Below, in pieces: positions 24,106 through 37,606 of a stretch of 64,000 bases of DNA. Source of the DNA: Enoplosus armatus (lineage: Eukaryota > Chordata > Actinopteri > Centrarchiformes > Enoplosidae); the NCBI RefSeq assembly GCF_043641665.1, contig NC_092183.1:11614001-11678000 (forward strand), given 5' to 3'. The stretch's first letter is position 1, and every line of letters begins with the position of its first letter. Made by a program: the position numbers and the translations under genes. The notes under the pieces are model-generated. The model had not been told where the DNA came from. It made no database searches and worked only from the letters and a program-made list of their open reading frames with translations.

Positions 24106-25191
24106 TGTATGTAGACCAACGCTGATGGGTCAGCAAACAGGAAGAAAAAGAAAGTCATAGAGGACATTAGGAAGAAACTAAGCAATCCTTATTTGCCACC
24201 CTCTCTTCTTCTCTCTCTATCGGTTTTTCTTGACTGATTTCTTATAGCCTCCAATTAGTTTCACAAGGAAAAAACCTACCTCTCTCCTCTGTCTGTTTCC
24301 CCTTAATGTATTAACATTTGTGTTGTGTGCTATTACATTAATTTAGTCCTTGGGGTCTGTTTCATCATCAAAACCTTTCAACGTCTCAAACAGCTCAATT
24401 TAATTTCAAAGAAATGGATTTCAAATATTTTATTGAACTAAGCTGCAATCATCCCCAATTTTAAAAGGTTAATATCCTAAACAGCCATTTTCTTGCTTCC
24501 GTGTAGAATGAATTACTTTCATTGTCATTAATTATAGCAATTATATGCTCATGTGTCAGCAAAATAAAATAATCTGTGGTAAGTGGTAGGTTTTAAGCGA
24601 GACAAAACGTTTGTTCTATGGCCAAATTCTGTCACTTAAGAGCAGACATGATTTGATAATGAAGACAATACATATGCCTTCTCGCTGTCTTATTCTCTCA
24701 TTTTATCTCTCTCTCTCTTTTATTCACACACATACAACTTAAGTCAAAGAGCTGCCAGTCAAACACAAATATTCCCTGTGCAGTAATGCCCAGTACTAAA
24801 ATCTGTCTGGCTACATAATTTGCTCTCTCTCTCAGACTGTGACCCCCAATAAACTCCAATACCCACAATTCCCTCTGGCCTCATGTCATGCCTTATTGGC
24901 TGCCTAATTCACAGAAAGAAAGAGACGAAGGGAGAGACGGGGAGCAGAAAGAACATTAAATTGCTTAAAAGAGACAGAAAGAAAAAGAGCTTATAGGAGA
25001 AAATGATGCAGGACAGATAGAAAGAAATTAAAGGGGATCATCAAACCGTGAAACACTCAGGGCACCGTGTGTGCACATCCAGCCAATCAAGTGCAGGCTA
25101 GCCAAAGGGGCCAGATTATGACTGGCTGGTAGAAACAGGGTTATTGTTCGCCAATTAATGCTGGGGCATGATTGTTTGGCTAGGTTTCTCC
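23201..25191. other. Intergenic stretch, no gene seen
   Basis: It contains one TG microsatellite (24,066) and an AT-rich block at 24,340-24,560 with several TAATTA-type homeodomain-like motifs. No coding evidence. Confidence 0.55.
24066..24103. repeat. (TG)n microsatellite
   Basis: About 19 uninterrupted TG units. Confidence 0.97.
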
Positions 25192-25285
25192 CTCTATCTT
25201 GCTCTTTCTCCCTCTCTCACACAGACCCCCCCCCCCCCCCCCCCTCTATCTTGCTCTTTCTCCCTCTCTCACACAGACCCCCCCT
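25192..25285. repeat. 52-bp tandem duplication with poly(C) tracts
   Basis: The phrase CTCTATCTTGCTCTTTCTCC followed by CTCTCTCACACAGACCCC occurs at 25,192 and again at 25,244. The first copy ends in a run of 19 C (25,226-25,244) and the second in about 7 C. The copies are otherwise identical, so the duplication is recent. Confidence 0.92.
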
Positions 25286-27754
25286 TCTCTCTTGTACTCC
25301 CTCCAGTTGAGAAGAAGAGAAGATGAGACATTGATAGTGAAAGTGGAAAATGGTTCCAACATTGCCAGGGTCTAGGGCTAAAGAGAAAAAGAAAGTGGGC
25401 CAACACAGACAGTGAGAGAGGTTGGGTTGGGGTCAGTTGTAATCCATAGTTTCTTAGCAGTCTCTGGAGGTCATTACTAGACCTCAAACCTGCGAGGGTA
25501 CTTCTGTTATGGAAAGCTGCCCAGGGATTAGCTTGTTGCTGCACATAGACACTTCAGTTTGCTAGTTTTTGCAGTTTGTTAAAATACATGGCATTTTAAG
25601 ACAGGTCATTATCTGCGAATTTCAAAGTACCACAGACATGGTAGAGAAGTTTCTCTCACAAATGAGGCAAACTTGTTTTCTTTACACAGACCATGCCATG
25701 ATCCAAAATGCATTATTGTTTTCCCCATTTCCCCCCAGTTTGCATTTCCAGTTCCCTCTGCAGGGAGTCTGCTCTTGGCCCAGGGAGGGATGCAGACAGA
25801 CATGTGCTGCCTTCATGGCACATTGTATTTCCATCAGCAGCTTTTCACCAGAAAACAAAAATATGGGGTTTAACAAAACAGAGGTTCACAAGTTCACTCC
25901 CCATTACCATCCACCAATTTACAGGCGCCCCAACCAACCAGTGGGAGTCACTAGTGCAGAGGGAACCCAGTGTTTGCTGGAACACGACAAAGCCAAAGGC
26001 CACCACCAAAAATGTGGATGGGAACTTCACCCTTGTGCGACATCTTACTTTTTGTTTATAGGATTACATTGAAAACGGCATCAGTTAATCCACTGACAGA
26101 CATAAACCATTAAAGACAAAATACAGTCATTTGTTTTGACAAATAACCATGTTGATCCTTTCACCATCAAGTTCCTTTTAAAGACATCTTAGCATACATC
26201 AGAGGCAGCCATCTGTGTCTTCAGAAACACTGAATATGATGGTACAAAAGTGTAAAACAGTTATCATGAAACATGGAACCCTTTTTCTGAAAACCTTTGA
26301 AGCTGGTGTTGGAAGATCTAATTTGAAACATGGAAATTTGGACCATTTAGTTCATGTCAATTTAACAAATATGAGTGAAGTTTTCCTTCAAAGAGACACT
26401 GCTGCTCTTAAAGAGTATAATATGTAGAGGACACTGTAGTCCTTTTCCCCCTGCACTGCACTGCTTCTTGCAGTAATACTGGAAATCATCCCAAATCAAA
26501 ATGTGATTCAAATGTGCAGTAGAGTAGTCAGGGCAAGTATACACAGCTGTGCCTTTTTCAGTTGGCAGGAATCGGTTGTTACACCTGTTTTGCCTTGTAA
26601 ACCAATGATGTGCTTCGTGAGGGTACTGAAAGTGTGTATTAATAGTCTGTAAGGAGGCTCGGAAAAGGGGGGAGTGAGTATGGCTTCCCGTCCCAGAGGA
26701 GAGCGGACAGCAGTGTGGGGGTTGATGCCAAGTAAATGCTGCATCTGGAAGCAAGAGACAAGAACTGTGGGCATTGGATGTTGAGTGTCTGCCAGCTGAC
26801 AATTGTCTAGACCAAGACAGACGGAGGAGAGCCCTCCATCTACAATCTGCTGGCTTTCTGAGATTGTGAGCTGAACAGAAGAATGCAGAGGACAGAGGAG
26901 GATGACGCCAAGCTCTGCTATGCCAACTGCTGTATTCAGGAGCCTGTTGCATCAGCTGTGACTCAGTTCAACAGCTTCTTGATATGCTTATTGCAAGTAT
27001 GAACAAGGTTGTATGATGCATATTAGAACAAATATTAGTCAGAACTAAATATGTCACGCAGATGTATCCTTTCCAGAAGCCAAGGAAAATTGTTCAAAGC
27101 CAAAGAGATGCACACCCTGATGATTAAAATAACCCACAAGTTTTCAAATTCACAAGTTTGAGGATATTTTATTTTAGATTTGCAAAAACACTTGGTATTG
27201 GTATTGCTGCTACTCAGTCTAAAATAGATTTCCAACATTGTGTATAAATTTACATTGTTTTCCTTGTGAACTTTCTTATCTATTGTTTTACTTCTCTATT
27301 TCAGTCTTTTAGTGTTCCATCTTCATGTTCCTCTGCCCATACATCTTTTTAGCTCTCTCTCTGTGCTCATTCACATGTTCTGTCTAAGGTATGGACAATG
27401 TACTGCACTGCATGTATGTGTGTAAAGCTGTGGCCGATGTTCATACTCTTCTTCCATAAATCAATGTATGTGCATAAAGCTCTGAAAGCTCACTTGAACA
27501 TACAGACAAGCATGCACACACACACACCTGTCATCTATCTCAGTAAGAACCAGCCTTCCCGCATTCATCAATGAGCCTTTAACAAAAACGTAATCACATT
27601 AGGGAAGTTAACTTTGTCCTCACAAGTACAGCAAAATCTGACCACTCGTTCACACATTTGCATTCATGGCCCAAGCCACTTGAGTATACCTCTCTGTCAG
27701 AGAGGCAAATGTCACAGATAGAGGGAGGAGTGACAAACTAGCAGTGTTTATGTG

Positions 27755-27798
<44 letters not shown>

Positions 27799-30700
27799 AG
27801 GAGTTAGAGAAGGAAGTGAAGAGCTGGCAGACAGTCCATAAAGGTTAATTAATATGGAGACAACTAGCTAGCAGGGGGCTGCTATTACACGGATAGATTT
27901 TTAACACACACACACACACTCAAACACAGGCCTGAATAAAGGGTCTCTCATCCGACACCTTACCTGCTTATATCAGAAATGTTGTCCAGACAGATGCTAC
28001 AGTGTTGGCAGAAATATTGCAGCGGAACGCATCACATAATTCAGTGTTTACTACAGTTCTCATGCCACAAAATTAACAACATCGATGCAGCACCAATTAG
28101 TCAGTATAAATATGAAACCGCAGGGCAGAAAACTGCAGTTTTCACAACATAACACACATACTCGTGCTCAAACACAGAAGTTATTTTAAGTGTGTGTGGG
28201 TGGTAGGTGTCTGACTGAGTGCTGAGCATTTGATTTGAAGTGTACATGTTGTAGGAGGTCAAGGTACATTTCCATTGGGAACACTGATCATTCTCTTACT
28301 GTTAGTTTTATGATATATAAGGAATGATTATGCATTGTGTGTAGGTTGAATTTGACTTGACGGGTGATTTTTAATATAGCAAGACTTGCCTTTTCATATG
28401 ACTGTGGAGATAAGAATATATGCAGTTACACCAGAAGTACACACTCATCATATGAGCTGACAAGTGTGACTAGTGTATGGCATTTTGTGGAGATTATAAT
28501 ATGTATGGAATCTTATCTCCAGTGGAAAAGCCAGGATGCCAATATTTTCAGTGCCTTGATGTAAAACTTAAATTAAAGTTACATACATGACATCCAGAAA
28601 ACCCATTTACAATGTCTCTGAAAATCAAATAAGTCTTTACATTATCAGAGGTATTACTTCTAAACTGTAACATATCAATAATAATTTTAGCATAGAGCAC
28701 AATTCTGCATCAGTTGGGGTGGATGGATGCCCACAATCAAGGCTAGCCTTTGTTCAACTGGTTTTCATTCTACAATGTACTTTTGTAAAGAAGGTTTATT
28801 TCATTAATCTTCTGAAAAGTTTCCTGTCCATTTTTTATTTAAATGGTTATCTGCACAGGATAATACAATTCTAACACCTTGTCATTTTGACATATTTGTG
28901 TAACAGTTGTAACATTGTTGTTATAAAAGCTTGATGAATGACTCCTGAGTCCCTCAATGAGAGTATTTTAAGTCAGCTATCACAGTAGAACTACACATAA
29001 ATTGGGTTGACAAACTGGGACTTTTGGGAGTTTTTGTGTAACAGGTTTAGAATTGACTAATTTAATAAAATGCAATTTGTAATTATCTTTATGTATCTTG
29101 GAAATCATTTTCAAAGTTGAAGAGATGCCAGGGATCCATTCAAACTTCTAGTTGCCTGGTCATTGCCAGCACTGAGGTGGCTCATCAATGGAGAGATCAG
29201 ACCTAAATTGGGAAGAAGGGCAGTAGTCCTGAAATTCAACAACACAGAACAAGATAGAAGGTGATTGGCTTCAAGTAAGTGTATTGACACACAATGGTTG
29301 GCAAGCAACAGAAAATATTTAAAATATAACCTTTTGTACACTGTCAGACAACCTGTGAACAATATTCATCACCGAACTATCATTTATAAAGACCTGTCTT
29401 GCACAATAGCATCGTCTGCCCATTCCATCCTCTTTGTTAAGATGGATACTCTTTAGACTGACTCACAGCCTTTCTCTGAGTGCATTACTCCTCTCTCATA
29501 CCCACAAACGCTAAAAAGACAAATCCAGATGATGGACCGCCCATAAAAGTGCCCAACTAAGTTCACTGTACTTCTGAAATGTTAAAGGTCACAGTGAATT
29601 TAATGTTGGCAGCATTTTGTTGCGAAGAAGATGAAATCTATTACTGGCAGGATAAAACCCCTAAATTGTATCTGAAAAGGATGAATCATTTACCATTGGC
29701 GAGAAAATGAACCATTCCTGCTGTCTGAATTGCAATCCTTCAACATTGAAGATATATTGTTGTACCAAAGAACTGTTTTTCACATGGGTATGGTCATCTG
29801 GTAGGAGATGACAGTGGTGGTGAGTCATGATGGACCAATGTGAGACTGACTCTGTTATAAGCCTGAGTGTTATTTGTAGTCTTTGAGAGACATGGAAGAC
29901 AATCAATGCTTTTGTAGCTGGTCAATGACTCAATCACTACCCTTCCCTGCATGGTCAAATCTATTTTGATTCCTTCACCTTGCAGAAATACATTGCTGCC
30001 AAACACACAAAACACACTAGCCTATACAGTACTTGGATTGTTAACCATCTAAGGGTTGTGTCGGGTTAGCATTTTGAAAATGTCAGATCATTTTTGTACC
30101 TTTCAGAGGGTGATAAGCTGGTGTAAAGCATGGAGCTGACAGGGGCTTGGTAGCGCTGGTTTTTTAGAGACATATGAAAAGGGGATGGCGATGCCTCTTC
30201 TTCTTGACACTTTGTACTAATTTGGAGAATTCATCTCATCCTGTTTGCTGTGGTTCTCTCCTTGTTTCTCATCGCTCTATCTCATCTTTATTTTCACTTA
30301 TTTTCTCTTCCTGTGGCCCAAAATGACAAATACAGTGTCTTATCCTTGAATTTACTCTGCATTGTCATGGGGTACTAGTTGAAGATCCTTTTATATACTT
30401 TGTTCATATTGGCTACTGTCTCATGGTGAATAAAATAAATAAATAAATTATATGCTCATCCAAACCACCAAACTAGCCGGCCAACAAGTGCAAAAACAAT
30501 CTGCCAACCATCCAACCACTACCCAATAAAGATTAGATTAGTCACAGAAGCCAAGGCACGGCCAAACAGCAGACTGTGAATGCATGCCTCTCACACAGCT
30601 AGCTAGAGTCTGCAAATCAGCCAGCAAACCAGCCAGTCAAAAAAAACACACACAAGCCAAGCAATCAGCAAGCCAGGCAGTTCCCTATCCTGTAAAGATT

Positions 30701-31130
30701 GGATTAGTCACGGGAGGCATGGCCTCAGACATTTCCTTCAGTTCCAGAAAATGTGACACTGTATCCCTTTTACTACAGTAAAATAAAAAAATCACCATAC
30801 CTATAGCTCAAAGAATGAAAAACAGTTTTATTGGGTCAGAGCCATAGACAAAAGAAGTACAAAAAAACAGACAGAACAATGGACTTGATTAATTAGATTG
30901 TCCTATATAATGTGTAAGGGGGTGACAGTACTGTATAGATAATGTGTGTGTGTGTACCAAACCTGAGAGAATAGATGAAAGAATCCTGACACAAAGTATG
31001 AGGCCTCAGTGGTTTTATCTTAATTTAACCCTTACTTGCATATTACACTGATATTGCACATATCATACATTATCTACTTTTATATACTTTGTTCTATTTT
31101 ATTGCTGATTTTATTATTTTCTATTCTATC
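25286..31130. other. Intergenic stretch, no supported gene
   Basis: The sub-region 25,570-26,950 is poor in stop codons in several frames on both strands (a 167-codon frame on + and a 196-codon frame on -), but neither product shows a domain I recognise. A TG tract lies at 27,757, a 16-bp perfect palindrome (GAAAACTGCAGTTTTC) at 28,128, and a diverged direct repeat at about 30,520/30,690. Confidence 0.5.
27757..27797. repeat. (TG)n microsatellite
   Basis: About 20 TG units. Confidence 0.97.
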
Positions 31131-31255
31131 TATTCTATATTTGAATATTTGTTTGTGCATTTTCTGTATGTAGCTTGGAGGGGGCTGCAACCGCATTTCA
31201 TTGTGCAATCCTGTATTGTAAAATTACAATAAAGCTGAATCTTCAACCTTGAAAC
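31131..31255 (+). mobile_element. LINE 3' tail-like fragment
   Basis: TAGCTTGGAGGGGGCTGCAA, CATTTCATTGTGCAATCC and a closing ACAATAAAGCTGAATCTT form the kind of 3' untranslated tail found on fish CR1/L2-type LINEs, where an ATTTC(G/A)TTGT phrase precedes a short ACAATAAAG-type terminal repeat. No coding part is attached. Family assignment is from memory of the motif and remains tentative. Confidence 0.5.
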
Positions 31256-31884
31256 CTTTTCAGACCTGTATAATTTCCTGGCAAGTGAAAAAAAGGGATA
31301 TTGTCACTAGACTAAGTCTGGACGCAAACACATCTGTTAAGTATAACTAAGGGGTAATATTTAGATTGTACAAGCTTTAGCATAAAACATATTATAATGA
31401 CAATAAGACTGAATGCTTTGCCTTTTCTTTATTTTTAATTGAATTTGACCAGTAGAGATGTAACTAAACCATCGGTTTGTGCAAAAAGAATTTGTATATA
31501 ACTCAAATGATCTATTTCATTGGCACCATATATTCCAATCAAAACACAAAGCAAATTGGAATTCAAAAGTTCAGGCTAATGACATGAGTCATCTCAAATT
31601 CATTTTCAGTGAATTATCTCAAAGTTGAACATCACAGAAAACATTGCAGATCTGCTGCAGCCTTCATAACAGAGAAGTATTACAATCTATAATGGATTTC
31701 ATGCTCAATTATTATTTCTTATGCAAGAGGATATGAAACTGGTCAGATAAACCGCTTTAGAAACCAAATACCCTAAATTAGCCACTTTGAAGGTTTAGTA
31801 GAAACATTTCCTGTATTTTTTTCAGATATATCCAGTGTTCCACCTCAGATTGTTCTGGATTATGACCCAAAATTGCAGACAAAG

Positions 31885-32235
31885 GAGTCTCCTTCATAGG
31901 GTGTCTGGGTCCATCCTTAGGGATAGGGTGAGGCCTTGGGATATCTGGAAGAAGCTCAGAATAAAACCACTACTCCTTCATTTTTAAAGTAGGCCTTTGA
32001 GGTGGTTTCACCTGATTATGAAGCCTCTTGAACACTTCCCTGTGGAGGTATTCCAGGCACTCGCAACCGGGAGGAGAACCTGGAGCAGACCCAGAAGGGA
32101 TTACATATTCCATTTGACCTGGGAATCCCATGGGATCCTCCAGGAGGTGCTGGAAACAACTGAATAGCCAGCAAGACAAAGACACCCTAGACATATTTCT
32201 CAGGAGTCTGGGGACAAAATCCAGGCTACAAGACG
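31885..32235 (+). pseudogene. Decayed LINE ORF2 3' end (Rex3/RTE-like)
   Basis: The + strand follows the typical order of the Rex3/RTE LINE 3' coding end: TTAGGGATAGGGTGAGG, CTCAGAATAAAACCACTACT CC, then CTTCCCTGTGGAGGTATTCC AGGCACTCGCAACCGGGAGG, then CTGGGAATCCCATGGGATCC TCC and GAGGTGCTGG. In intact copies this encodes the region downstream of the reverse transcriptase (motifs like PLLL, REVF/GEVF, GRR, WERLGIP). Here it carries several stops and frameshifts, so it is inactive. The minus-strand 108-codon open frame over it is a shadow. Full elements are about 3 kb; only a few hundred bases remain. Confidence 0.7.
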
Positions 32236-33438
32236 AGCAGAAAACAGAAAAAGTTGCTGTGAAGCTATGTTTTTGATGTGTTGGACAGAAACACATTACT
32301 ACCTGCTAACGATTCATCTGCCTCCTTCAACAATCATTAAGCATGCTTTGCTGGCTAACAGCACACATACTCAAATATTCACATGTAATGCTAGTAATTT
32401 TTAATCTTTTGTAAATTTGGTACATACCAAATCACTACCTCTAAATGAATCAAACTTTTGATACAAAGAAACTGTTCTTTCTTTTTTTGTGTGGCACTCT
32501 TCAGGGCACACCTCCCCAGGATGGAAAAGAGAGACTCAATAGGTCTTTTCTCCATCTCCATCAACCTTTTACATTCTCTTTCTCACAATTATCTTTCAAT
32601 CACTGGCCTCACTTTCATTCACACATAATCAATCACTCAGGATAAACATGTTTTTTGTCATTATACACAGATAATATTTTGAAGCAATACAGATGGGCAA
32701 TTTTGCCCTCAGCCAGGTGGAGAATTACAAACTGAGACAACATCTAAGTGGATAACAACAAAGAGAGCTATGAAGAACAAACCAGACCATCTGTTCCCCA
32801 CCTCACAACCATCTTGTGGTGTTGTATTGATGACTACAATGCAACCTGAGCTGAAATGGAAAACAGATAAATTAATAAATCTGGTCAAAACCGAATACGG
32901 CTTGTTTTTCTAACAAGCAGTCTTTTTGGCAGTTGCCAGATGACACTGCTTTATGAGAGTCATGCTGTTGTCTCTAACAGATAATTACCATAGGTTCATT
33001 AATTGGCACAAACACAGAAACACAGCAACATACAACCTATTCTCTTATTTTACTTGGCAAGCAACAGAAAGCTTGGCAATATTTTTAACCACAGAACAAT
33101 TACTTGCAACAGCAACTTTAATTTACAGATTAACACAGATTTTCTCTGTTTTGCTTGATTGACCATTGCAAATTCAAACATATTTATAGTAACAGCAAGT
33201 CAAGAAACTAATATTTAAATGTTTCTTTTTTAACATCTGGATATACAGTAATAACATAAATATTTGACCCTTCTGTGGGTGTGGGTTGTATTGTACATTT
33301 CTTATTCCATACCCTGGCCAGTTTTAACCAACCAAGAGTTTCAGCGAGCAGAAGTTCATCTGAAATGGCACTGGACCACAATCAGAAACCTTTAGTATTG
33401 TAAACTGGCTGACATTTATTGCAGAGTTAAGATTTTGT
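32236..33438. other. Intergenic stretch, nothing recognised
   Basis: AT-rich sequence between two LINE remnants. I see no exon, repeat or strong hairpin. Confidence 0.5.
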
Positions 33439-33690
33439 GTGCGTAATCATTCCAGATGCAGGGTTTGGGCCTTCAAGATTTGTAGATTGCAAGAAATGGG
33501 AGCAGACCAAGCAATGTGGTGGAGAACGTTCGATACCAAGCTGAAGGAGATGGGTATCTCATGGGACCAGGCCCAAGCTGTGGCCAAAGACAGACTCCAG
33601 TGGCAGAAGAAGATTGTTGAGGATTATATCCCACCTGGGATGAAGAGGATTAAGAAGAAGAAGAAAGAATACTGTGGATCTCACATGGGG
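33439..33690 (+). pseudogene. LINE ORF2 C-terminal remnant
   Basis: An open frame reads WWRTFDTKLKEMGISWDQAQ and continues AVAKDRLQWQKKIVEDYIPP. The pattern W..(T)....L..MG.SW..A...A.DR..W...V....P is the recurrent C-terminal signature of several LINE-encoded reverse transcriptases in fish. The fragment starts without any upstream reverse transcriptase domain and runs into a lysine-rich AAG repeat, so it is a 5'-truncated, decayed copy. It is probably not the same insertion as the 31.9-kb fragment because the signature differs. Although open for 120 codons, it is not a host gene. Confidence 0.55.
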
Positions 33691-36600
33691 CCAATCTTGA
33701 ACAGAAGAAGTGCTTTCTTAAACAGCTTTGATTCCTGTTTGATTGGCAGGCCTCTTTTTAATATCCACGACAATGCTCACGATAAACAGTCCCTGACCTG
33801 AGGTCTAACTCACTTCTTTCCATCACACCATCAATGAGATCTTGACAAAGTAACTGCTGGGATGGGTGGGATGATGAAAATAGAGGAAAGGCATTGGGAG
33901 AGTGAGCCAGAAAGAGAATAGACTATGCAGGAGGAGAAGTAAGAGAGACAATGAGGAAGAAAAAGCTATCAGTGGCAAAAATAGAGACAGAGAAAAAAAT
34001 ACTGCCTGAAAGAGAGCTTGAGAGACAGAGAGGGACTGGAATGGGCAACCGACAGGGAGAAGAGAGAGTGATACAGATTAAATTCTAGCTGTGAATGTTT
34101 ACAAGAGGAGCCTAAAATATATGACTAACTCATTGAAAGCACTTATTAAAGACTATTTAACACAGCCATGAGAAATAATGTGTGTCCATCTCTGTTAACA
34201 TGAATGTATTTATGATTGTGCAGCTTTACAGCATTTATGCACTTTCATTAAAACAACATTGTCATTGTCCATTATCTTCAATGAAATCAACAGTAGAGGC
34301 CTCTCAGTCCCTGTGAATGCATGCATCCATCATAATGCGCTTTTGACTTCAACTAGAAAGGGGGCATGGTAGCTATAAGTGCCATGAACACAAACGTATC
34401 AGATAGAGAAAGCATCAATGAGAGTGACTGCAAAGCTTTGTAGGGCATATGAGGGCAGGGTGAGTGACGGTGACTGGCCGATTCAACAGCTTACCACGAC
34501 AATCGCACTGCTTACTCGCTCACTTCCTTTTTGCAGCCTTATTCTCTCTGTCAGTCTAATGTGCTCTTCTTTTATTCTGTCTCTCTTCTCTTAGAACCGC
34601 CCGAGTATAGACGTATGCTTGTTTATCTTTTCCTAATTCCACTCGTCACTCACTCACTCTCTCTCACCAGACAGATCATTAGGATTAGGGTTCTGACACT
34701 GCCTATCCCATCAGATGCTGATCGGCCACAGTGGCAGAGTGTGGGAACCAGAAAATGAGCTCCTGACAGATAATAACCTGCTCTGTACCTTACATCAAGA
34801 GAAAGAGAGAGAATTGGCCAACTTCCTAACACTAATTTTTAGACTTTAAGGACATTGTTGTTCTATTGAGGAAAGACGTGTTTATTCATATAGATGGCAG
34901 AGGTCTTTCACGGCTTCTCTTCATCAGTGACAGCAGAGATGAGAATGGAATTATACTTCTACTCAGCATCAGGGAATTGGCAAAAGGAGATTTTTCCAGT
35001 GAAACTACAACATGATTTTTTTGTTTGCCTTACTATTTCTTTCTGTTCTTGGTTTTAATGTCGGGAAAGCCTGCTTTAATCTATTTTATACTGCAGCTAC
35101 CAGGTGTACATTTTCCTTGCTTCACCTTAAAATGTATGCAGTCCTTTTTTAACTGAATCATTTATAATAATCTATGTTATCTTGTGTTGTATTATATTGT
35201 GGTGACTGTAGTTTTGTTCCAAATGCACTACACTCATCCTTGGTGTATCACAAAACAGTCACCCTGTGCAAACATGGTCAGTCTTTCCCAGTAACAAAAT
35301 GGTTTGTGATTGGCCTCTAAATGGTGTCAACCACACAAAGAAATGAAGATGCAATCCACTGAAATTGTATTGGCTTAATTGAAGACTAAGAAGTACAATT
35401 TCCAGGGACCATTGTGTTGCATTTGTTGTATTTTTCGTAAGTTGGAGCTTATGAAATAAAGCAATGAAAATGTACTTCCCTAAACTACTGGCCAGGTTGA
35501 AGCCATGACAAGTTAATCATTTAATGTTGAGAAAAATTTACCTAAATCATTTTTAGGGCCCCTGTCAGTCATGGGTCCTTAGAATCGTCCTATTGCCCCT
35601 GGTAAGGGATAAAATGGCTCTGTTGGTCTGAACACTCATTCATTGCCTTGCCAAAGGCAATTTTTTTTTCACACTATCAGAGGTGTGCTCTGTTACACTT
35701 GTAACTGCACCCAACAGAGGAGATGTCACGTTGCACTTACACCTTGTACACTTTGACATCACTGCAGCAAGGTGAGAAGTTAAACTACTCAAGGTCAAAT
35801 CTCACTCAATGTGACTTTGTCCCTGTGCTTCAACATTTCTTACTCATACAGGCAAACAGCATTGCAGTTGTTTCTTCTATGCGTTGGCTGCTACCTCCAA
35901 GACAATGGGAAGAGATTACTGAAAGGACAGTCACATCATAGTTGCAAATGCATCTGTTCCCATTAAATAAGTCCCAGTACTCACTGTCATATGATCAGTC
36001 TAGTAAAATACAGTACAGCAGCTAAATGAAGCAACCTGTGTGATGTTGATTGACAATACACATATGTGCAAGTTTGTTTAGCATGAATCTACGCAGTTTA
36101 AATGATATTATATAAGTATACAGATGGTGTCATCCTGATGCGTATATGTTGCTAGGAGATGACTGAAAACCCCTGAGAACATCCATTCAGCTATTTATGA
36201 TAGGAAGCCGCAAGCTCAAAAATAAGAACGTTTCCATTTCCTGACAATGATCAAAGACGCTTTGCATGGATCAATGCATCCAGAAAAGAGATGGAGTTGA
36301 GATCATTATACGCAAGATTTATAGCCACATACTGTAGTTCACAATATATGGCTACTTCAAACAATTTAGCAACTGCAGAAGCAGCACAGATACTGTTATG
36401 CAACGTCATTAATGTCAGATTAAAACATGCCAAAACATAATCACTGATTCAAGCCATTCTATTATCACAGGTTACAGCTGCGGTGCTGCTGACAGCTTGG
36501 CGCTGTGTATGAATAAAGATGTCCCTTGTTCTGTCTTTTTGCTTTCTGTGATTTTATTTTCTTCTTCTGGTGTTACACCAATGTCGTTATAAACACCAGA

Positions 36601-37561
36601 GCAAAATAAAAACAATTCTTTTCGTGTATGTAAGGATTTGAGATCAGGCTTTTCATTCCTGTCTTAACTTAATTCCCTGCAAAACTTATATCTGTAAGCA
36701 AGTTGAACAGACTGAAAGGGACATATTCATCATCACCAAACATCTATAATAAATCAAACAGACAACGTGCATTTTACTGCTACGGTAATCATTCAATATG
36801 CTCTTACACAAATTGTATTCATATGCCATTATTCTAAATTAACAATTTACATTCACTGGCAATTTTCAGGGCAAATGCAGGAGTGATGCAGTGTGTAAGA
36901 CTGTGGAGGTTGGAGTGGTACAATGGCATGCAAGTGTTTGTCTTCAACACTGGTAGTCTGGTTAACCGCCCCATCTCATATGCCCACTGACATTTTTATT
37001 AGCACGACTGCAATCTTTTGAAAAACAGGGATTGTTTTGAGGGCATATTCAATATGAATGTTCTGTTCAGATAAAAATAAAATCGGTAACTCTTGGTCTG
37101 CTGTGTTGTCCAGAAATATGGCCAGACCAAATCCTTTCACACACCACCTCCTCCCACCCACATGCCCTTTATCTTTTTCTTATCTCACAACACCTTTTAA
37201 AGGATAAGATTAAACATTAAATTTGTGTCTGTGTTGAATATATATTACATATATTAATAGCCAAGTGTCTATGTGTGTGTGAGAGTTAAATTATGGATGT
37301 TCGGGTTGCAGCAAGGCGTTAATGTTTTTAAAAGAGGTCTCGCTGTAAAGGCCAGGGGAGCGGCTCTGCCTTGATGATTCATTTGGCTGGCTGTTCATCA
37401 CACCACGGACACAGATAAAAAAAACACTCGTGTGCATGCACATGCACACACACACATTCAAGTACTCCTCCCAAACTGCTGATGCTCTTAAAGTAGCTGG
37501 CTCTGGGGTACAAGCAGTGACAGTAGCTTTGCTCAAGAGAAACTTGACATGCTGCTAGTGG

Positions 37562-37569
<8 letters not shown>

Positions 37570-37604
<35 letters not shown>
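37570..37604. repeat. (TG)n microsatellite
   Basis: About 17 TG units. Confidence 0.97.

Positions 37605-37606
<2 letters not shown>

Noticed and set aside
31970..32296. 108-codon open frame on - as a gene
   Set aside because: It is the reverse strand of a Rex3/RTE-like LINE remnant whose coding strand is +.
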